Source: Channa striata (lineage: Eukaryota > Chordata > Actinopteri > Anabantiformes > Channidae). Taken from it: a stretch of DNA of 64,000 bases. Positions 24,531 through 45,246 of this stretch are shown in pieces (positions within the stretch are counted from its first letter, which is position 1; each line of letters begins with the position of its first letter). Under the pieces are notes generated by a model, which was given only the letters and a program-made list of their open reading frames with translations, searched no databases and was not told the DNA's origin. Location of the stretch: positions 16,857,275 to 16,921,274 of the forward strand of contig CM065179.1 of the NCBI GenBank assembly GCA_033026295.1. Reading direction: 5' to 3'. The position numbers and the translations under genes are program-made.

Positions 24531-27500
24531 AGGTTGTAACAGTTGAAAATATGTAAAGATTCTGGTATTTTAAGTGAAAAGGACATTTTTATTATGTGGA
24601 AATATTGAGCACAAATATTGTGAACAGTAGCACTATTGAATTTGTAACCTATAAATCGAAATACCCTGCCTTCTTAGGTAATTCATTAATTGGGCTTCAG
24701 TTTTCACTACTTTTGAAGACTGATTAATTAGCATCTGGCTGTTTCTCAACCCTGTGCTGATTACTATTGAGTTGATTCTGTGGCAAGGTAATCAAGTTGA
24801 TTTCTGAATGTCAGAAAGTCACTTTAAACTGTATAATTTGACTGGTGTTTTTGTCTTTCTGGAAGTACATTTCTTTTTCTTGGGTTAAAGCGGGTATAAC
24901 TCATAACTTAATTATTCTAATTACCAATATGTGAAACTTTTATAAAAGGGAAGTGTTTCCTCTAACTTATTAAACGTGTTACTGTGTCTCCTCCTGGCTT
25001 CTACCATACAGTCTACATACAAAACAAAACGAATTCCCTTACCCGAGGTGTTTTATTCAAGCTGAACTTTTACACAATTATCCATCTGCCTTTTCTAATA
25101 TATTACCTGGCATGACACCTTAGAACAGCAAACTCCATAATGTGAATAAAGTCACACTTTGATATATTTGGCATTTGTTTTAATGCGTTTAAAAACACTG
25201 CATGCAAAATCCAGACAGTTTGGACTAAATGGTCGACTTTCACGTCCTTCTTATTATAACACTGTAAAACACTATTACCCAGTCATTGTTAACTAATCAC
25301 TTCATTACACTCCAGTCAGTCAGCAAAACAAATAGGAATTAGCGAATCAAGCTCCTCACAAAGGGCTGTGTCCCGCTGTACCTCAGGCACATCTGTTACT
25401 GTAAAAGACACTTGAGGCCCTGATAACACAGACTCTGTGACCTCGTGGTCAAGTATAAATGCATTTTGTTAACACTTTATTTCAATGGAGCAACGTGAAA
25501 AAAAAGTTTGCACCTCCAGTTCGTTTCACCCTATAAAAGCCTCACTTCTCTGAATAAAACTCTGACCAATAAAGATCACCTAAAGTTTCTCTAGTTAAAT
25601 CGGCTGCTCTAGATGTTTCCCTTGATTGTCAACGTGGGGTCTCAGCTGCTATTGACTTCACACTGCTCTTGTGTCGTGGCTACAATGTTGTTAAAATATC
25701 CAGTGTCCATGTGTCTTCTGCAATAGGCAGAACAGACCTTGTGATCACTGCTCTAGTGTCTAAATGAACCGTGTGTGTGTGTTTGTGTGTGCACAAAGGC
25801 TTGTTCGGTTTGCACCAAGAGTAATGAGCAGCATGGGTAAAAAAAGTGGTTACACCCTACGTCTCTATTCATCTCTGTCCGATGTGTACCAGCTCAGCAG
25901 CTGGCCTAGTGTGTACCAAGTTTGCACAAACAGAAATACAAACCTACAAAGTCTACAAGCCTCTAAAACAGTAAGCAATGTTTTCAAATTCAACATAATA
26001 TTCTGTAAGCAGAAGTCTACATTTTCTTTTAACATAATGGCGCACAAAACTGTACCTCCGTGTAAACCACTTACTTCAGCCTAAATGATCAGGTCACTAA
26101 AATTACAAGGAAAAACAAATCTTCCTTTCTTCGAGCAGTCGCAAGTCATGCCGTTTTAGTTTTAACTGGGAAGATTATCTGAGGTTTTTTTGCTTTCATT
26201 TCTGTGCAACGGAAGGGGTGGGAGAGCCAAGAGCAACAGACTACATTAAAATCATAAAGATCAGAAATTTCCATATTGACCATTTTTCTATCATATTAAA
26301 ACTGTTAAGGTAAACAGAGTGTAAAAAAAAGTATTACCATAATCCTCAGTTAAGGGATCCTGATTATGTTAGTTATAGATTTTTCTTACAATGATTTAGC
26401 TATGTTTGTTTTCTAAGGAATCTCAAACATTACTGGATTGTTATGAAATTTGGTGCAGACATTCATGGTCTCCTGAGGATGAATTGGAAAAACCTCCAAC
26501 TTACTGATAATCATCACCTCCAAATTTGTTTTTTTTTACAATGGTAGTTTGTCTTTTTGATAAACTCCTGCCAAAACTTTGATTTCCATTGTGCTAAATA
26601 TCAATTCTTATTTGTTCATAATCTAAACCAAGAGTGGAGGTTGCAGTAAATGTAACTGACGAATATGAGCATTGTTGTTTGTGAACTGACATTAGCATTT
26701 AACCCAAAGCACTTTTTTCCCTTAAAGAGCCACTAGCATAAATTTAATTCCTGATTACATCTTCATGTCTAGATTCAGACGTTAAGTTTGGTTATGTAAT
26801 TTGGGTGATCTGATTTTCTATCACCTTGTGTAAATACAGCTCTCTTTCACTACAATCACTGAGAATACATCCTGCAGCTCTGTTTGTACTAATGCAGCTA
26901 CTGAGAGTAGACTCAGTCTATTACAACCTGTCTTCTTCACTTCACAAATCTTATTATTAAGGGCAGGAGAAAGGCAAAATGTTTGTGCTGTGGAAGGCTG
27001 TCAACAACACAGGCATCACTGGCTTTCAGAAGGCAGGGAGCGAGCAGCCCTGCAGCTTGGATGAACTGGATTTTGTGAGTTAAAAACTGCTGCAGGGGCT
27101 TCGATTCATGTCTGTGTGAGCACGTATGACTAAACCGAAACTGTGATCCTGACATTTTCTGCGGTACGTAAAAAAACAAAGTAGCTCTGAAGATGCATCT
27201 ATGTTGACATGTTGTCTTCCTGTTTTAACACAACCCAACACTGTAACATAATCCCAAATATGTGCCTGTGTGAGCGTGAGAGGCAGTATGGTGTGACAAA
27301 GCAGCAAACCTGGACCCGACCCTGGGACTCCGTTAGAGAAAACACATGACCACAAACACATGCCAGTCTCCTTGACCTATGTGACACATAAACACTTAGA
27401 GCTTTCCATAGTCACGCTCTTACACCACGCTCTACAGTACAGACCTGGCCAGGATTACGTCATTAAGGCTGAAGAACCTTTTTGAAACGTGGCCTGTGTT

Positions 27501-27893
27501 TAGGCTCGATCATGTCTTTCTAGGCCTGAGTAGCTACAGTACAGGTTTGTATTAAATCTTCACTCCCAACACAGTTGTGTTGGGCTGCAGTAAAACTTGA
27601 ACACCCGGCAGCCACCCTACCTGCAGCTCACCAGAAGTAGGGACTCACAAACTTTGTGAATAGTCAAAGGCAGAGGTGGGGATTTAAGGCAGTCGTCCCC
27701 TCAAGATTTTACACACAAAAGTCTGCTACTCTGATTTGTGCCATTGATGGGTCATACAAGTGTCAGCCTCCTTTTACATCTTCATTTGTATTTTTCCGTC
27801 TTTTTTTCCTCATTATCACGTTAGCCGTTTCACTGCAGAAGTGGCCCACTCTGATATGATATAGCAAACGGCCAATCAGATGCTCTCTGTGCT
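24531..27893 (-). other. intergenic tail and probable long FAM78 3' UTR
   Basis: No coding exon is visible on either strand. The sequence is AT-rich and lies downstream of both convergent genes. Minus-strand AATAAA (seen as TTTATT on the plus strand) occurs at 25476-25481 and 25052-25057, so a FAM78 3' UTR of up to about 2.8 kb is possible. The extent is inferred only. Confidence 0.4.
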
Positions 27894-28966
27894 CTACTTG
27901 GGTGGTATGACAACAAGCGGAGGCCCTCTCCTTGGCCTCCACATCAAAACCTGGGCATCATTGGCATTTGGCCTCCCCATGGCATTAGGAGGAATGGGCT
28001 CCATGCGGGTCAGCACCCGGGGCTGGTCCTGGTGCACCCGGCCTACCAGCCTAGCCCTGGAGCCCAGAGGCAGGGATGGATCTACCGCAATATCGACCCT
28101 CATTCTCCACTTGATGGTGTGGAGTAGAATCTTTTCCCTGGATGTGGTGTTTAGCGCCACCAGCCAGGTGGTGAAGCTCTGGTCCCTTTTAATATTAGTC
28201 AGTAAGGGCGTGTTAGATTCACTGACCGGTACAGCCCAGGTGACGCTTGGGTAAAAATTGTCATTCATGCTGACGATGAAGCGGGATGGCTTGGAGGTGG
28301 GTCCAACAATGGTGACAGTCTCTGTTGTGTTTCCGTACCAGGGGTAGCTCACGCCATCTGAGTCGCTGATGGCCCTCACCAGGCCCTCTCGCAGCTGAGG
28401 CAGCTCCCAGCTCGACCTGGAAATGGAAATGAAAACAATGATTTCTGGATATACTAAGACTTAATTTGTCACGTGTCTGTATGGATTTGCTGCATATATT
28501 TTTCTTTTCTTTGCTTTTTTTAAATCTGGTTAAACTTCATTTGTATTTTATTTTTCAATTTAGGGAAAATAATTGAAAGAATAATAAAGAAAATTATTTA
28601 CTGGATAGCAGCTTTATTTCCCTATGAGATTAATAAAGTACTTTGAAACTTGAATCTAGCTATTGCATGTAGCTAGTATAAAAATGAATTTTTTTTTTAC
28701 ATAAAGGGTTTTGGAAACGCTTTAAAAACCTTATCCAGACATAAGCTTGCACTGAAACAATAGCTGCCTGTAAGTGGTATCCGGTGGCTCAGTATGTCAG
28801 CGGATTATCATCATCTCTTTGTTGTACCCAACAGTTTTGTCATGTTTGTGGTGCTTTCATGGCCAATCCAATGACACCCCACCCCAAATCCCACCTTCTC
28901 ACCCCTGCACCCTCCCACTCCACAAACACAGTAGGATTAAACACCCCCTCACATTTGCCTTCCACA

Positions 28967-29008
<42 letters not shown>

Positions 29009-29572
29009 AGGGGGTGTGGGGGAGGAGGACATGTCTCCGTGGGCACATTTGAGTGTGAGAGCAGCAACTGTTGTTTAGCTCCGCTAATAGCAGCTTTTCT
29101 ATTTAGGTGCCAAAGTCACAGGAACAGAATCTGTCGGTGGGCGTTTGAATGAAGCGGGCTGACGAGCGCAGTTAACCTGCTGCGTGCACAAATGCTCCTC
29201 TGTGCCGCACACAGGCGTGACCCCGCTGCTGTGCGGGGTCCGCGGGCGTCTAAAGGCACGTCACATGGGTGCAATGAGGACGCGGGTGGCAGAGCCGGGA
29301 ACTCACATGCCGATGTCTCCGTAGGTGTTGTAGAATTCCATCTGGGTGCACGCCTGAATCCAGCCCACCACCCATGTCTCATTGCGCGCGATGGGGGGCA
29401 TCACAATCCGCGCCGAGGCTTTGAAATAGGGCGTCTTGTAGCGAAGCACTATGGGCGAGTTCTCCTCGATGACGGTCGGGCAGTGGTCTATGGTGGCGGA
29501 CAGGTCGTACACCACGACGTTCTCCCGCTTGATGCGCGACTTGTTACAGGCTATGCTCTGGATGCAGCCCAT
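27894..29572 (-). CDS. FAM78 family protein (fam78a/fam78b-like)
   Basis: Two coding exons on the minus strand, 29572-29307 and 28416-27894, join ATG across the intron (AT|G) to give 262 residues, close to human FAM78B (261 by recollection). The protein is highly conserved in the family and includes MGCIQSI, TPYFKASARIVMPPI, ETWVVGWIQACTQMEF, DSDGVSYPWYGNTTET, SMNDNFYPSVTWAVP, IKWRMRVDIAVDP and a C-terminal RRGPPLVVIPPK. Its molecular function is not established. The start at 29572 has a strong context (gccATGG). An in-frame ATG at 29683 would add 37 residues, including a hydrophobic run (LTWLLLTITF), so a longer form is possible. I cannot decide between the A and B paralogues. The gene converges with slc35a3 and its 5' end lies in a CpG-rich block. 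Confidence 0.9.
28417..29306 (-). other. FAM78 intron with LINE-like tail and (GT)n
   Basis: The single intron in the FAM78 coding region is 890 bases long. It contains a fish retroelement-like 3' tail (ttatttccctatgagattaataaagtactttg type, around 28614-28650) and a (GT)n microsatellite at 28969-29005. The minus-strand donor (gtgagt, plus 29301-29306) and acceptor (ttccag, plus 28417-28422) are canonical. Confidence 0.6.
28969..29005. repeat. (GT)n microsatellite
   Basis: About 18 uninterrupted GT units lie in the FAM78 intron. Confidence 0.95.
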
Positions 29573-30550
29573 GGCGGTGTAGGTGAAGGTGATGGTCAGG
29601 AGCAGCCAAGTGAGCCTGACAGGCCTGGAGAACGGCACAGCTGACTGGGACTCGACCAGTATCAACACTATGAGGCCGTGCATCAGATAAGACTGTAAGG
29701 CAAATGTGGATGCTACCACGAAGCAGGCCTTGATCAGAAGCACAGTAAGGCTTCAGCGAGACCACAGGACCGGAGACAGCTTCGGCGCCCCTGTCAGCAC
29801 CCGCCCTGTGGGCACGTCAGCTGCCGCTCTGTGGCTGACCCCTGGCTCCGATCTCCCTGGAGGCTGCAAGCATGAAGAAGAAGACCCTGCGGGGACTAAT
29901 TAAGCATCATATGAATGTTTAACACAGGTATGGTCGCATCCTCTCGACTCTGCCGCCGAGCGCCTTCTCCTTAAGGATCCGAGCCGTCGCTGCTCCTGCG
30001 TGAACCCCTGCCCGTAACCTTTGAACCTCTTCTTCCTTCCCCGAGCTGTCATGTCACAAGAAGCGTTGGGGGACCGGCGGAGACCCGGGCGCCGGCAGGG
30101 GGACCCGGTGGTCGGGCGGCGAGGCTCGTTGATGCGGCACTGGACATGAGACGCTGCAGCTGCCTGTAGCCGGAGCGGCAGCGCTACAGTCCGTCATGCC
30201 TGTCGACTCGGTGAGAGGCAGAAGCGGCGAAACAAACAAAACCTGCGAGTCGGAGCATCTGTGATCGGGGGGGAAGCGGCTTCCTCTCGCAGAGTCAGAC
30301 GACACAGGCGCGGCGTCCGCGATCAAAACGAGCTGCACCTACACGGACCGAAGACATCTGTTCGAGATTGATGAAACAATGAAAAAAAAATCAGATAAAC
30401 ATTGTCATAGTAACCGTGTGGAGCAGCGGACGCCGCGTTGCATCCTCGTCTGACGAAAGGTGCTCGGCTGTGTGTCGCTGTTCAGCCTGCGTGGTGCTGA
30501 AGACGCTGACGGACCAATGAGCAGAGGGCGGAGGGAGAATACAGGGTCTG
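29150..30550 (-). promoter_or_regulatory. CpG-rich promoter/first-exon region of the FAM78 gene
   Basis: CpG density is high across FAM78 exon 1 and for about 900 bases upstream, densest at 30060-30320. This is the expected form of a vertebrate CpG-island promoter firing leftward into FAM78. ORFs through the block are low-complexity by-products of the composition. No TATA box is evident near the start codon, and the transcription start was not located. Confidence 0.6.
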
Positions 30551-31300
30551 CACGCTGCCAGTTTTTAGAAAGGGTGCTGCAAAATTAAATGCAACAAAAA
30601 GTCTGTGTCACATTCCAGAGATGAGTTTCGGGTGTTTTAGCTCACGCGTGATGTTAATAAAACACATGGCTTCCGTTACATATACGGTTGGTTTTCATTT
30701 AGTTTTTCAAAATAAAATTGGCACTGACTTCATGTTTACACAAGCCCACATCAGCCCCCAACTAACAGGCCAGTCAGAGTTTGCATGTTTTGATTACAAC
30801 TCCAAAATGTGACATAAGCTAAGAAAAAAACAAAAGAAATTCATAACACGCTAAGAAGATGTCAACTGCCTCTAAAGGGATTGTTTTATTAAATAAGTTA
30901 ACGATTATTACGTTTTATTTTAAGGTATTTACTAGTATATGGCACACAGATTGGCCTACCAGCTGTGAATGTATATGTCATAGAACTTGTAAATACAGCA
31001 AGATCAAAGATTGAATTATTTGCAACAATAACACTGCTAGTGATAATTTATGCAAACAGTATTATATAAGGGCCTCCTTGTTTATTACTTGCTTTATTTA
31101 TTACCTGAAGCTGGTTTATTAGCGGGTACGGTCACTGCACCGAGGTGTGATTTTACCATATACAGAAAACGACTATTTATTCATCTATATTTGTATTCTC
31201 TACCACTTAACCTGCTCTTGGTGAATAGATGAAAACACTCTGAAATGCAAAAGTAACGGTGCTTTCAACATTGCAGTAATTCTACATTTAAAAAAAAGAG
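30551..31300. other. FAM78-rex1bd intergenic, AT-rich, nothing recognised
   Basis: Between the CpG-rich FAM78 promoter and the rex1bd promoter lies about 750 bases of AT-rich sequence with no coding ORF, repeat or RNA gene that I recognise. The two genes point away from each other. Confidence 0.6.
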
Positions 31301-31319
31301 TGACTTTGTTTAAAATATT

Positions 31320-31546
31320 GCAGTCAAACGCGACTGACTTACTTCCGCCGGTGCAGGTTTCTGCCCATTCTTAGGGATCTTACACGGCTTTATTTTGAAA
31401 TCCTGTCCTACAGTTCTGGTACGTCATTTCCGGTTGGGACCACGTTCAATGCTGCTGATTCACGTACAGAAACAATCCGGGAAATAAAAACATGTCAGTA
31501 TTATAAGGCGTGAGAGCTCAGTGGCTGTGTTTCCTGACATGTTATA
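31320..31546 (+). promoter_or_regulatory. rex1bd: rex1bd promoter and 5' UTR
   Basis: A TATA-less, housekeeping-like promoter is suggested by a CRE-like TACGTCA (31420-31426) directly joined to an ETS-like TTTCCGG (31427-31433), with another acttccgcc around 31340. The 5' UTR ends with ATG-TTA-TAA (31539-31547), a two-codon upstream ORF whose stop shares one base with the main ATG. Confidence 0.5.
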
Positions 31547-33797
31547 ATGGTTAGTATTTGCATTTTATTTCACGTAATATTTAACGTCACGGTCGCTCGG
31601 TGTTGACACATGTGCTAAGCTAAGCTAAGCTAGCAGTAACCTGTTTATTGTCAGTACGAATATTTGGATCGTGTCGTGGTTTTCCTCTGTAACGCTATTG
31701 TTGGAAATCAGGAGAGAAACGCACAAACCTCCTGTGTATTTTCACTTAGGTCCAATTTATTTTCAACCACAATGCCGTCAGGTGTCCATACATCAATTTA
31801 GCCTGCGTTATTCTGTAATATGGACAAATACCCCTTGACTGACTTAGGTCCTGCCTATGCAGACCTGTAGAAACGATGTCCCGCTTCCTTCCCGTAGGTC
31901 CCCGCAGACTTTAAAGCCCTGATCCAGAGGTTTTACCATCTTCAGGCGGAGCGAGTGGAGACCTATCGCCTCTTTGAAGAGTGAGTTTGCATCTACTAGT
32001 AGAATATATTCTCCTCTTAAGTTGCTGCAAATACAATAAACACACATTTTCACAGTCTCCACAGAGCATCTTCCTTAATTCAGAGCAACTACACCGACAG
32101 ATTTACACTGTGTTTTTAATAGTAGTAGGATCCCTAATGTGTCAGTTATTCTTCTTGTGGATGAGGAGGGAAACTCTTGGTTTTTACTGTTGTTCCGGCT
32201 GCTTCACTGTCTTCCAGAGGACATGAGGCCTACCTGAGGACAGGGCCCCATTACGACTTTGACCACTACCGGCAGCTGGTCCATGAGATAACGCAGGCCT
32301 TCTGCGGCATCTCCAAGGAAGTGCTGGAAATCAAAGGGAGTCTGCACAATGACTTGGACAGGCCAGACCTTTCAGAACATATTGAAAAGCTGCAGAGCAA
32401 AGAGAAGCAGAAACTTGAACTGGTAGGAAAATCTCTTTTTTATTTTATGTACAGTTTAGTACAAGCTTAGGAACATGAGACATTTTTATATGTATGTATA
32501 TTATTGCTTTATTTGACATGACATTTTTTTTTTTTATGCCAATGGACCTAATGTGTTATCTGAGACACCTTTATTTTTCAGTAACATGTACCATTCATCC
32601 TAAGTATAGAAAATGAAGGTGATTTTTAGAATACAATAAACTTAAACTGTCAAATTACACAATATACATAAACATTATGGTGATGAACTTATTTGTCATT
32701 TTTAGTATCTCTCACTACATTTTAATACTGCATCTTTGTCATTTACTAGAAAATGTAACATCCACTTTACTTGCCATAACTAACTACTTAACAATCCAAG
32801 AACTGATGTAGTTGAGACCATTTTATTGTTAAACATTAGATGTACTTCCTCTGATTCACCACAGAGAGGCAGAGTTTGTATGTTAAATGTTCCATAACTA
32901 AAGCAGATTTTTTCCTCTGACATGTTAAAAGATTCAACCATTGTTTCCATGGTGGCAGCTGTCATAAATGTGTAATAGGTACATAAAAATAGCTGTACAT
33001 AGGAAGTCTTTTTCAAACACTAATTCAGTTCACTTTAACTCATACAGTAATTCACTGTTTTGGAAGTGCTTTGTCATGACAAAAATATAAGCTGCAGTGT
33101 GGGTGTGATTTTCATCATGGATCTACAGAGAAAGTTTGAGACTGACTTGTGGTAAAAAGTTACTGCTTCACATTCTTGAAAAGCTCTCATCTCATACGTC
33201 TGGTGTTCAGGAGTGATGTATAGCACTTTTGTATAAAGTTTTACACTACTCTATATTATTAACTCAACTTTCTTTCTGCCAGTAATGTTATAAAGCTCCT
33301 GTTATCTCAGAGTCCATCCTCTTTCTCTGTTTCATCTTCTGCTGATGAATGGTTTGCATAAATCTTATCTGATGTGCCTTCTCAACAGACAGCCAAGCTG
33401 CAGCTGGCCAGGCAGCAGGCCCAGGATCACCCGGAGGATGAAGACTGTCAAGAAAAGATTCAGGAGATAAAGCACGAGTAACAGCAGCTTTTACCTCCCT
33501 GTCCATTTACTGCATTAGCTCCCCGCTGACCTATTCCCTCACTCGCTATTAACCTGCTCAGGGGCTCAGGTGCTTCCTGTGTCACACTCTAATTTAACAC
33601 CATGTCCTTTATTACCACTGCATTTTCAGTTAGTTGGGGAAAAAAATGACATTCATAAATAAATGATGTAATGTAAAACTGTAGTTTCCATAGAAATGTG
33701 TGTCTGTGTTCTTTCCTTGTTCAGAATCATCAAGAACAAAGAGGCTCTGAGTGAGATCATGCAGGACTTTAAGTATGACTCGGAGGAGTGTGATTGA
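31547..33797 (+). CDS. rex1bd: REX1-B domain protein (REX1BD, C19orf60 family)
   Basis: Coding exons are 31547-31549, 31898-31980, 32218-32422, 33389-33477 and 33725-33797, giving 150 residues. The first coding exon contributes only the ATG; the next starts GTC CCC GCA, reading MVPADFKALIQRFYHLQAERVETYRLFEE across the joins. An in-frame TGA at 31535-31537 excludes an upstream start in that exon. Family hallmarks are ALIQRFYHLQ, ETYRLFEEGHEAYL, YDFDHYRQLVHEITQAFC and an alpha-helical, Lys/Glu/Gln-rich C-terminal half likely to be coiled coil. The domain is named after an algal protein needed for DNA excision repair; the animal protein's role is not established. AATAAA at 34103-34108 fits the transcript end. 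Order relative to crlf1 and tmem59l matches human 19p13.11. Confidence 0.92.
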
Positions 33798-34102
33798 CAG
33801 GCTGCCACACTCTCACATCACCAGACAGAGGGGCGGATAAATCGACTCAGCCCTGCTGCAACTTCCATCTCCTCAGCTGCACTTATTGATCCCCCGCTGG
33901 CTCCACCCTGCATGCTGCTGCAGTTTTATTCCACCCGGGGGACTTTTCACATTCTGGTTCTGCGTGTTTATCTGTAGCCATTTGTTCAATGGCTCAACTA
34001 AAAAATTCCTTATTTGTAATACAATTATGTGCAAATGCCTTACTTGTTATTGTAAAAAGCTAATCAAACTATCTTTGTTTACCCAATACATTGTATTTTT
34101 CA

Positions 34103-34108
34103 AATAAA
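34103..34108 (+). terminator. rex1bd: rex1bd polyadenylation signal
   Basis: AATAAA followed by an A-rich stretch lies 306 bases after the rex1bd stop and is the only plus-strand candidate close by. Confidence 0.65.
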
Positions 34109-34139
34109 AAAAAACCCAACACATTCGCCAAAGTATTTT

Positions 34140-35825
34140 GTGCTCTTTATACATCATGCACAGTAATTGTCAGATTTAACTACAGGAAGGATATTGAAAA
34201 GCCAACCAACCTTTTTAAATATATACTTATATTGCTTAAAGACAAGTGGCTTTAGTTAATGAGATTAATAAGTGATCAAATCAACATCTTATTATAACTA
34301 CCTCAGTGTCACAAATGTCTGCCCTTATGTACTGCATCTGATTTGCTATTTTAGGAATTCATATTGTTCTGTTTGAACAATTGGCTATTAGTGCTATAAC
34401 TGATGTAGAAATATTGATACATGACAGATTTTTTTGGACCTAATAACATAATTATAAACTGCTTTTTGAAAACAAAAATTGAAGTGTTCTTGACATAGTC
34501 TGTGTTCTTATTCTTCCAAATTCCCTCCCATTATTGGGTGGCAGTTGTCCACTAACCACATGTTTAGTGGTTCGACTCCTGGTTCCTTCTGGCAAGTCCT
34601 TGGGCAAGACACTATACCCCAAGTTGCCTCTGGTGTGTGTCTTGTAAGTTGTTTTGGGTCTCACGTCATATTTACTTCATACCATCATTTAAAAGAAACT
34701 TTTTTATTAAAAAGTTAACTTTTTCCACACATTTTTTCCAGAATAAAAGTGCATTTACTGAGGACCTATATATTAGTGTTTGTGCAAAGACAATTTTGGA
34801 CAGCAGGAATAATAGACAAATGCTGCACTGACTCACTTCATCTTCCACCTGAGTCCTCTAAACACACATTAAGGTTGTACGGACAAACTCTGCAGTTTTT
34901 CTCAGCCAGGGTGTTGGACCTTTCACACAGCTGGGACCCTCAGGGCTAGTTGTCTGTCAGTATATGTCAAAGCTATTCTTGAATTAAACACCACAGTGAT
35001 CCTATGAATTATCGTCTTGTAGAATCTGAAAAGACAAAAGCAGATGGTTCAGACAGGGATAATTCACTGGGAAACAACCATGTCATTTATAATCATCCTG
35101 ATAATTGCGCCGTCTGGCTGCCAGTTTTTCTTTCTTTGCCTTTTTTAGCATCGTGTCTTTCTTATTCACTGCGTGTCACTCCCATCCCCCCTTTCTACTT
35201 TTTCTCCCAAGGTAATCAATGGGAACCTGTCACACTTTGTGAACAAAGACATTATTCAGATGACAGCGTGTGGCCGATTTAAAATACAAAACAAAACTGG
35301 GGACTGCTGAGCCAATTGAGTCAGGTAGAGTGAAGGTTCCTTTAAGTTCAAGGACTGAGCAGCAGAGACTGTGGCTGAAGGATCTGAACTCTTCACAAAG
35401 TCACATAAACACAATGAAGATGCCGGGGCTGTGCGTGCCATTTGGCCCGAGTTACTTTTGTGAAACGGGTTTCTCATGCCAAGACGAAACAAAACACAAA
35501 AGGAACACATTATAGTGGGCTGTTAATTACATTTACATGTTCATTTCTTTTTGTTGTGGTCATCGGCTGAAGATCGTTAAAATATGTAATAAACTCAGAG
35601 TGCATGACTGAGAGCATATCTGCTTTTATTCTCCCTCTTCTGGGCCCGTAAAGCCAAAACCGCACATTTTACCTGATCATAAAGTACAGACTGAAGCTTC
35701 ACAGAGCCGGACTGTTTAAGAGACATGTGTCCTGTTTGTGTTAGCAACCATATGGTGCACCAAAGACAGGGTCAGAAACTCAGATCAGGACATCAGTGCA
35801 GCCATGGCCTTGCATGTACGTGACT
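34140..35825. other. rex1bd-crlf1 intergenic sequence
   Basis: The two genes converge on this stretch. It holds a degenerate fish interspersed repeat (34533-34650) and should contain the crlf1 3' UTR and perhaps its last small coding exon, which I could not identify. No independent gene is visible. Confidence 0.5.
34533..34650 (+). repeat. decayed fish interspersed repeat
   Basis: The stretch includes gggtggcagt, a ggttcgactcctggttcc block resembling a tRNA-type B box, and aagtccttgggcaagacac followed by accccaagttgcctct. The latter wording recurs in many interspersed repeats of fish genomes. The copy is short and diverged, and I cannot name its family. It could be a SINE or a non-autonomous DNA element. 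Confidence 0.55.
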
Positions 35826-44230
<8,405 letters not shown>

Positions 44231-44490
44231 GGTTATGTTTTTTTGGCTCCCGCTGTCCTTTCTGGCTTTTCAAAGGCGTGAGAAGGAAAGTAAATCCACT
44301 GTCCAGCGGCTGTTCCCCAGTGGATCTCGGGACGGAGCAGAGTGACTGTGGGCTGACAGAGGAAACCCGGAGTTTTTACCTCCACGGCGGCTCCGCTCCG
44401 CTGCAACAGTCCGGCTCATGCTGTTCGCTCCTCCCTAGTTTTCCCACACAAGTCACAAATCATTAGTGCGCCTCAAATTGTCCACTTCCA

Positions 44491-44491
<1 letters not shown>

Positions 44492-44583
<92 letters not shown>
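44492..44583. repeat. (AC)46 microsatellite
   Basis: Ninety-two bases of uninterrupted AC repeats lie about 260 bases upstream of the crlf1 start codon, within the divergent promoter interval. It reads as GT on the crlf1 strand. Confidence 0.97.
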
Positions 44584-44585
<2 letters not shown>

Positions 44586-45213
44586 ACTTTCCTTTTGTAA
44601 TTTGCTGGTAACCACAGCTTTGCTTCAGGTGAGTTTGTGACGTCTTCAATCCAACTTCCACGTAGTGTATAAACTATAAACTATAAATCTTTATGCAACA
44701 ATCATGCTGTGTGAGTTTCGACAGTCGAACAAAGGAAGCTCTAATTTTACAGTATTGTTCTGCACGATTTAATCTTGGTGCAGTTTCTACTTCATTAATG
44801 GGTTAGGAGTGAACATAAGACATAAAAACACAATGAAACATAATTCACGTACCAAAAAATACACGAGCACGATTTAAAATGATTCATTTATTTAAACAAT
44901 GTTTTAGAATAAAATAATATAAAATTGGATGATACATTCACTATTTTTACTGTAAGTTCTTCTTTAGCTGTAACGAGTTAAACCTTTAAAATCGAAACAC
45001 ACAAACTCCCTCCACAGTTTCTATCAGTTATTTGCTCTCAGCAGGATCCTAAAATCAAACAGATAATTGTGCCATTAATTGCAAACCGTCGATACTGAAA
45101 CCCGAGGCCCATCTGCTCTGTGCAGGACATCTGCCGCCCGCAGATTTCCAACTAAAATCACAGTCATCACTGCCACATTATTTGCACTGCAGTATAGAGG
45201 CTGCTCTGCAGGG

Positions 45214-45214
<1 letters not shown>

Positions 45215-45243
<29 letters not shown>
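45215..45243. repeat. (TG)n microsatellite
   Basis: An uninterrupted TG run lies about 190 bases upstream of the tmem59l start codon. Confidence 0.93.

Positions 45244-45246
<3 letters not shown>

Noticed and set aside
29192..29644. 150-residue ORF on the plus strand
   Set aside because: It is antisense to FAM78 exon 1, which is strongly conserved on the minus strand.
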